From: DATEEW01 sp035273665
GTDB taxonomy: Bacteria > Pseudomonadota > Gammaproteobacteria > Burkholderiales > SG8-39
Assembly (NCBI GenBank): GCA_035273665.1
Contig: DATEOW010000070.1
Coordinates: 1-5,948, forward strand
DNA: 5,948 nucleotides
Direction: 5' to 3'
Numbering within the stretch: the first letter of the stretch is position 1; each line of letters begins with the position of its first letter. Below, one piece after another: positions 5,660 to 5,948 of the stretch. The notes beneath the pieces are model-generated. The model was not told the origin of the DNA and did no database searches. It was given only the letters and a program-made list of their open reading frames with translations. A program made the translations under genes and the position numbers.

Positions 5660-5838
5660 TGGGGGCCTCCTCGTTTCCGGCGTCCATCCTCAGAATGCTC
5701 GAACTTGAGGTCGATAACCTCCTCATAGAAAAGCAGAGCAGCCTGGATATGGGGCACGTCGATGTTAATGCAGGTCCATTGTGAGCGCGTGGTTGAAACC
5801 GTCTTGAACAGTTGGCGGGCCTTAGTAGGCGCCGCGCA
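5647..5838 (-). pseudogene. Possible VOC/glyoxalase N-terminal remnant
   Basis: The minus-strand frame is open from a TAA at 5839-5841 to a TAA at 5647-5649, 63 codons without any ATG. Its middle reads TCINIDVPHIQAALLFYEEV followed by IDLKFEHSEDG, which resembles the first beta-alpha-beta unit of vicinal-oxygen-chelate proteins (I-x-V-x-D-x-x-A-x-x-FY-x-x-x-L-G-L). The likeness ends near 5690, where the frame turns Arg/Gly-rich and runs into the start of the DUF5329 gene. There is no start codon with a ribosome binding site and no room for a full VOC domain of about 120 residues, so if real it is a fragment left by deletion or rearrangement. The family likeness is from memory of the motif and may be chance. 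Confidence 0.3.
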
Positions 5839-5948
5839 TTAAGCGAGAGCGTGCCGCCGCAAGGAGCGCCCGCGAATACAGTTTATGAAATCCGATAAGC
5901 AATCTGAACGGGAACCCCATACGCGATTCACCCGTCGACTTGTTGACC
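5822..5948. other. Unresolved right-edge open frames
   Basis: Two short open frames touch the right edge. On the minus strand, a frame enters from 5947 and stops at TAA 5822-5824, reading MGFPFRLLIGFHKLYSRALL from an internal ATG at 5920; it could be the last 41 or so codons of a gene. On the plus strand, ATG at 5885 opens a frame MKSDKQSEREPHTRFTRRLV that is still open at the edge, but its nearest AAGGAG (5861-5866) is 18 bases away, too far for a normal ribosome binding site. Neither product is recognised, and at most one is likely to be real. Confidence 0.2.

Noticed and set aside
5690..5780. Plus-strand mini-gene from the ATG at 5695 (29 codons)
   Set aside because: It is antisense to the VOC-like frame, has no ribosome binding site and its product is not recognised.

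Overview
The window reads as chromosomal DNA of a Gram-negative bacterium, most likely a beta- or gammaproteobacterium. The evidence is a YfiR-type periplasmic protein, a lipobox lipoprotein, a CreD inner-membrane protein, an ElaA acetyltransferase and a secreted DUF5329 protein, with Shine-Dalgarno-led genes and GC in the mid-50s by eye. No RNA gene, insertion sequence, CRISPR array or phage gene was found. Genus cannot be set from this sequence.

Region 1 (1-1895) is a signalling pair. The 3' end of a YfiR/DUF4154 gene overlaps, as TGATG, a hybrid-free sensor histidine kinase with a CHASE8-like periplasmic domain, HAMP, HisKA and HATPase_c. In the well-studied Yfi system YfiR holds back YfiN, whose CHASE8-HAMP input drives a GGDEF domain. 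Here the same input architecture drives a kinase, so the window suggests the YfiR switch wired to phosphotransfer. No response regulator is visible.

Region 2 (1896-2325) holds a 52-codon His/Gly-rich lipoprotein gene. Its ribosome binding site lies wholly inside the 3' arm of a strong hairpin, and a textbook terminator follows it. The rest of the region is non-coding, with two further inverted-repeat clusters ahead of the next gene.

Region 3 (2326-3765) is a tight two-gene unit: a DUF900 alpha/beta hydrolase followed without any gap by a GTG-started ElaA-family GNAT acetyltransferase.

Region 4 (3894-5216) is creD, alone, without creBC or a cre-tag nearby. It converges on a minus-strand DUF5329 gene (5276-5659); the two share a long A-tract/T-tract hairpin that overlaps the end of the DUF5329 reading frame.

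Region 5 (5660-5948) holds no convincing intact gene. It contains a minus-strand open frame with VOC/glyoxalase-like sequence but no start codon, probably a remnant, and short open frames at the right edge that cannot be resolved.
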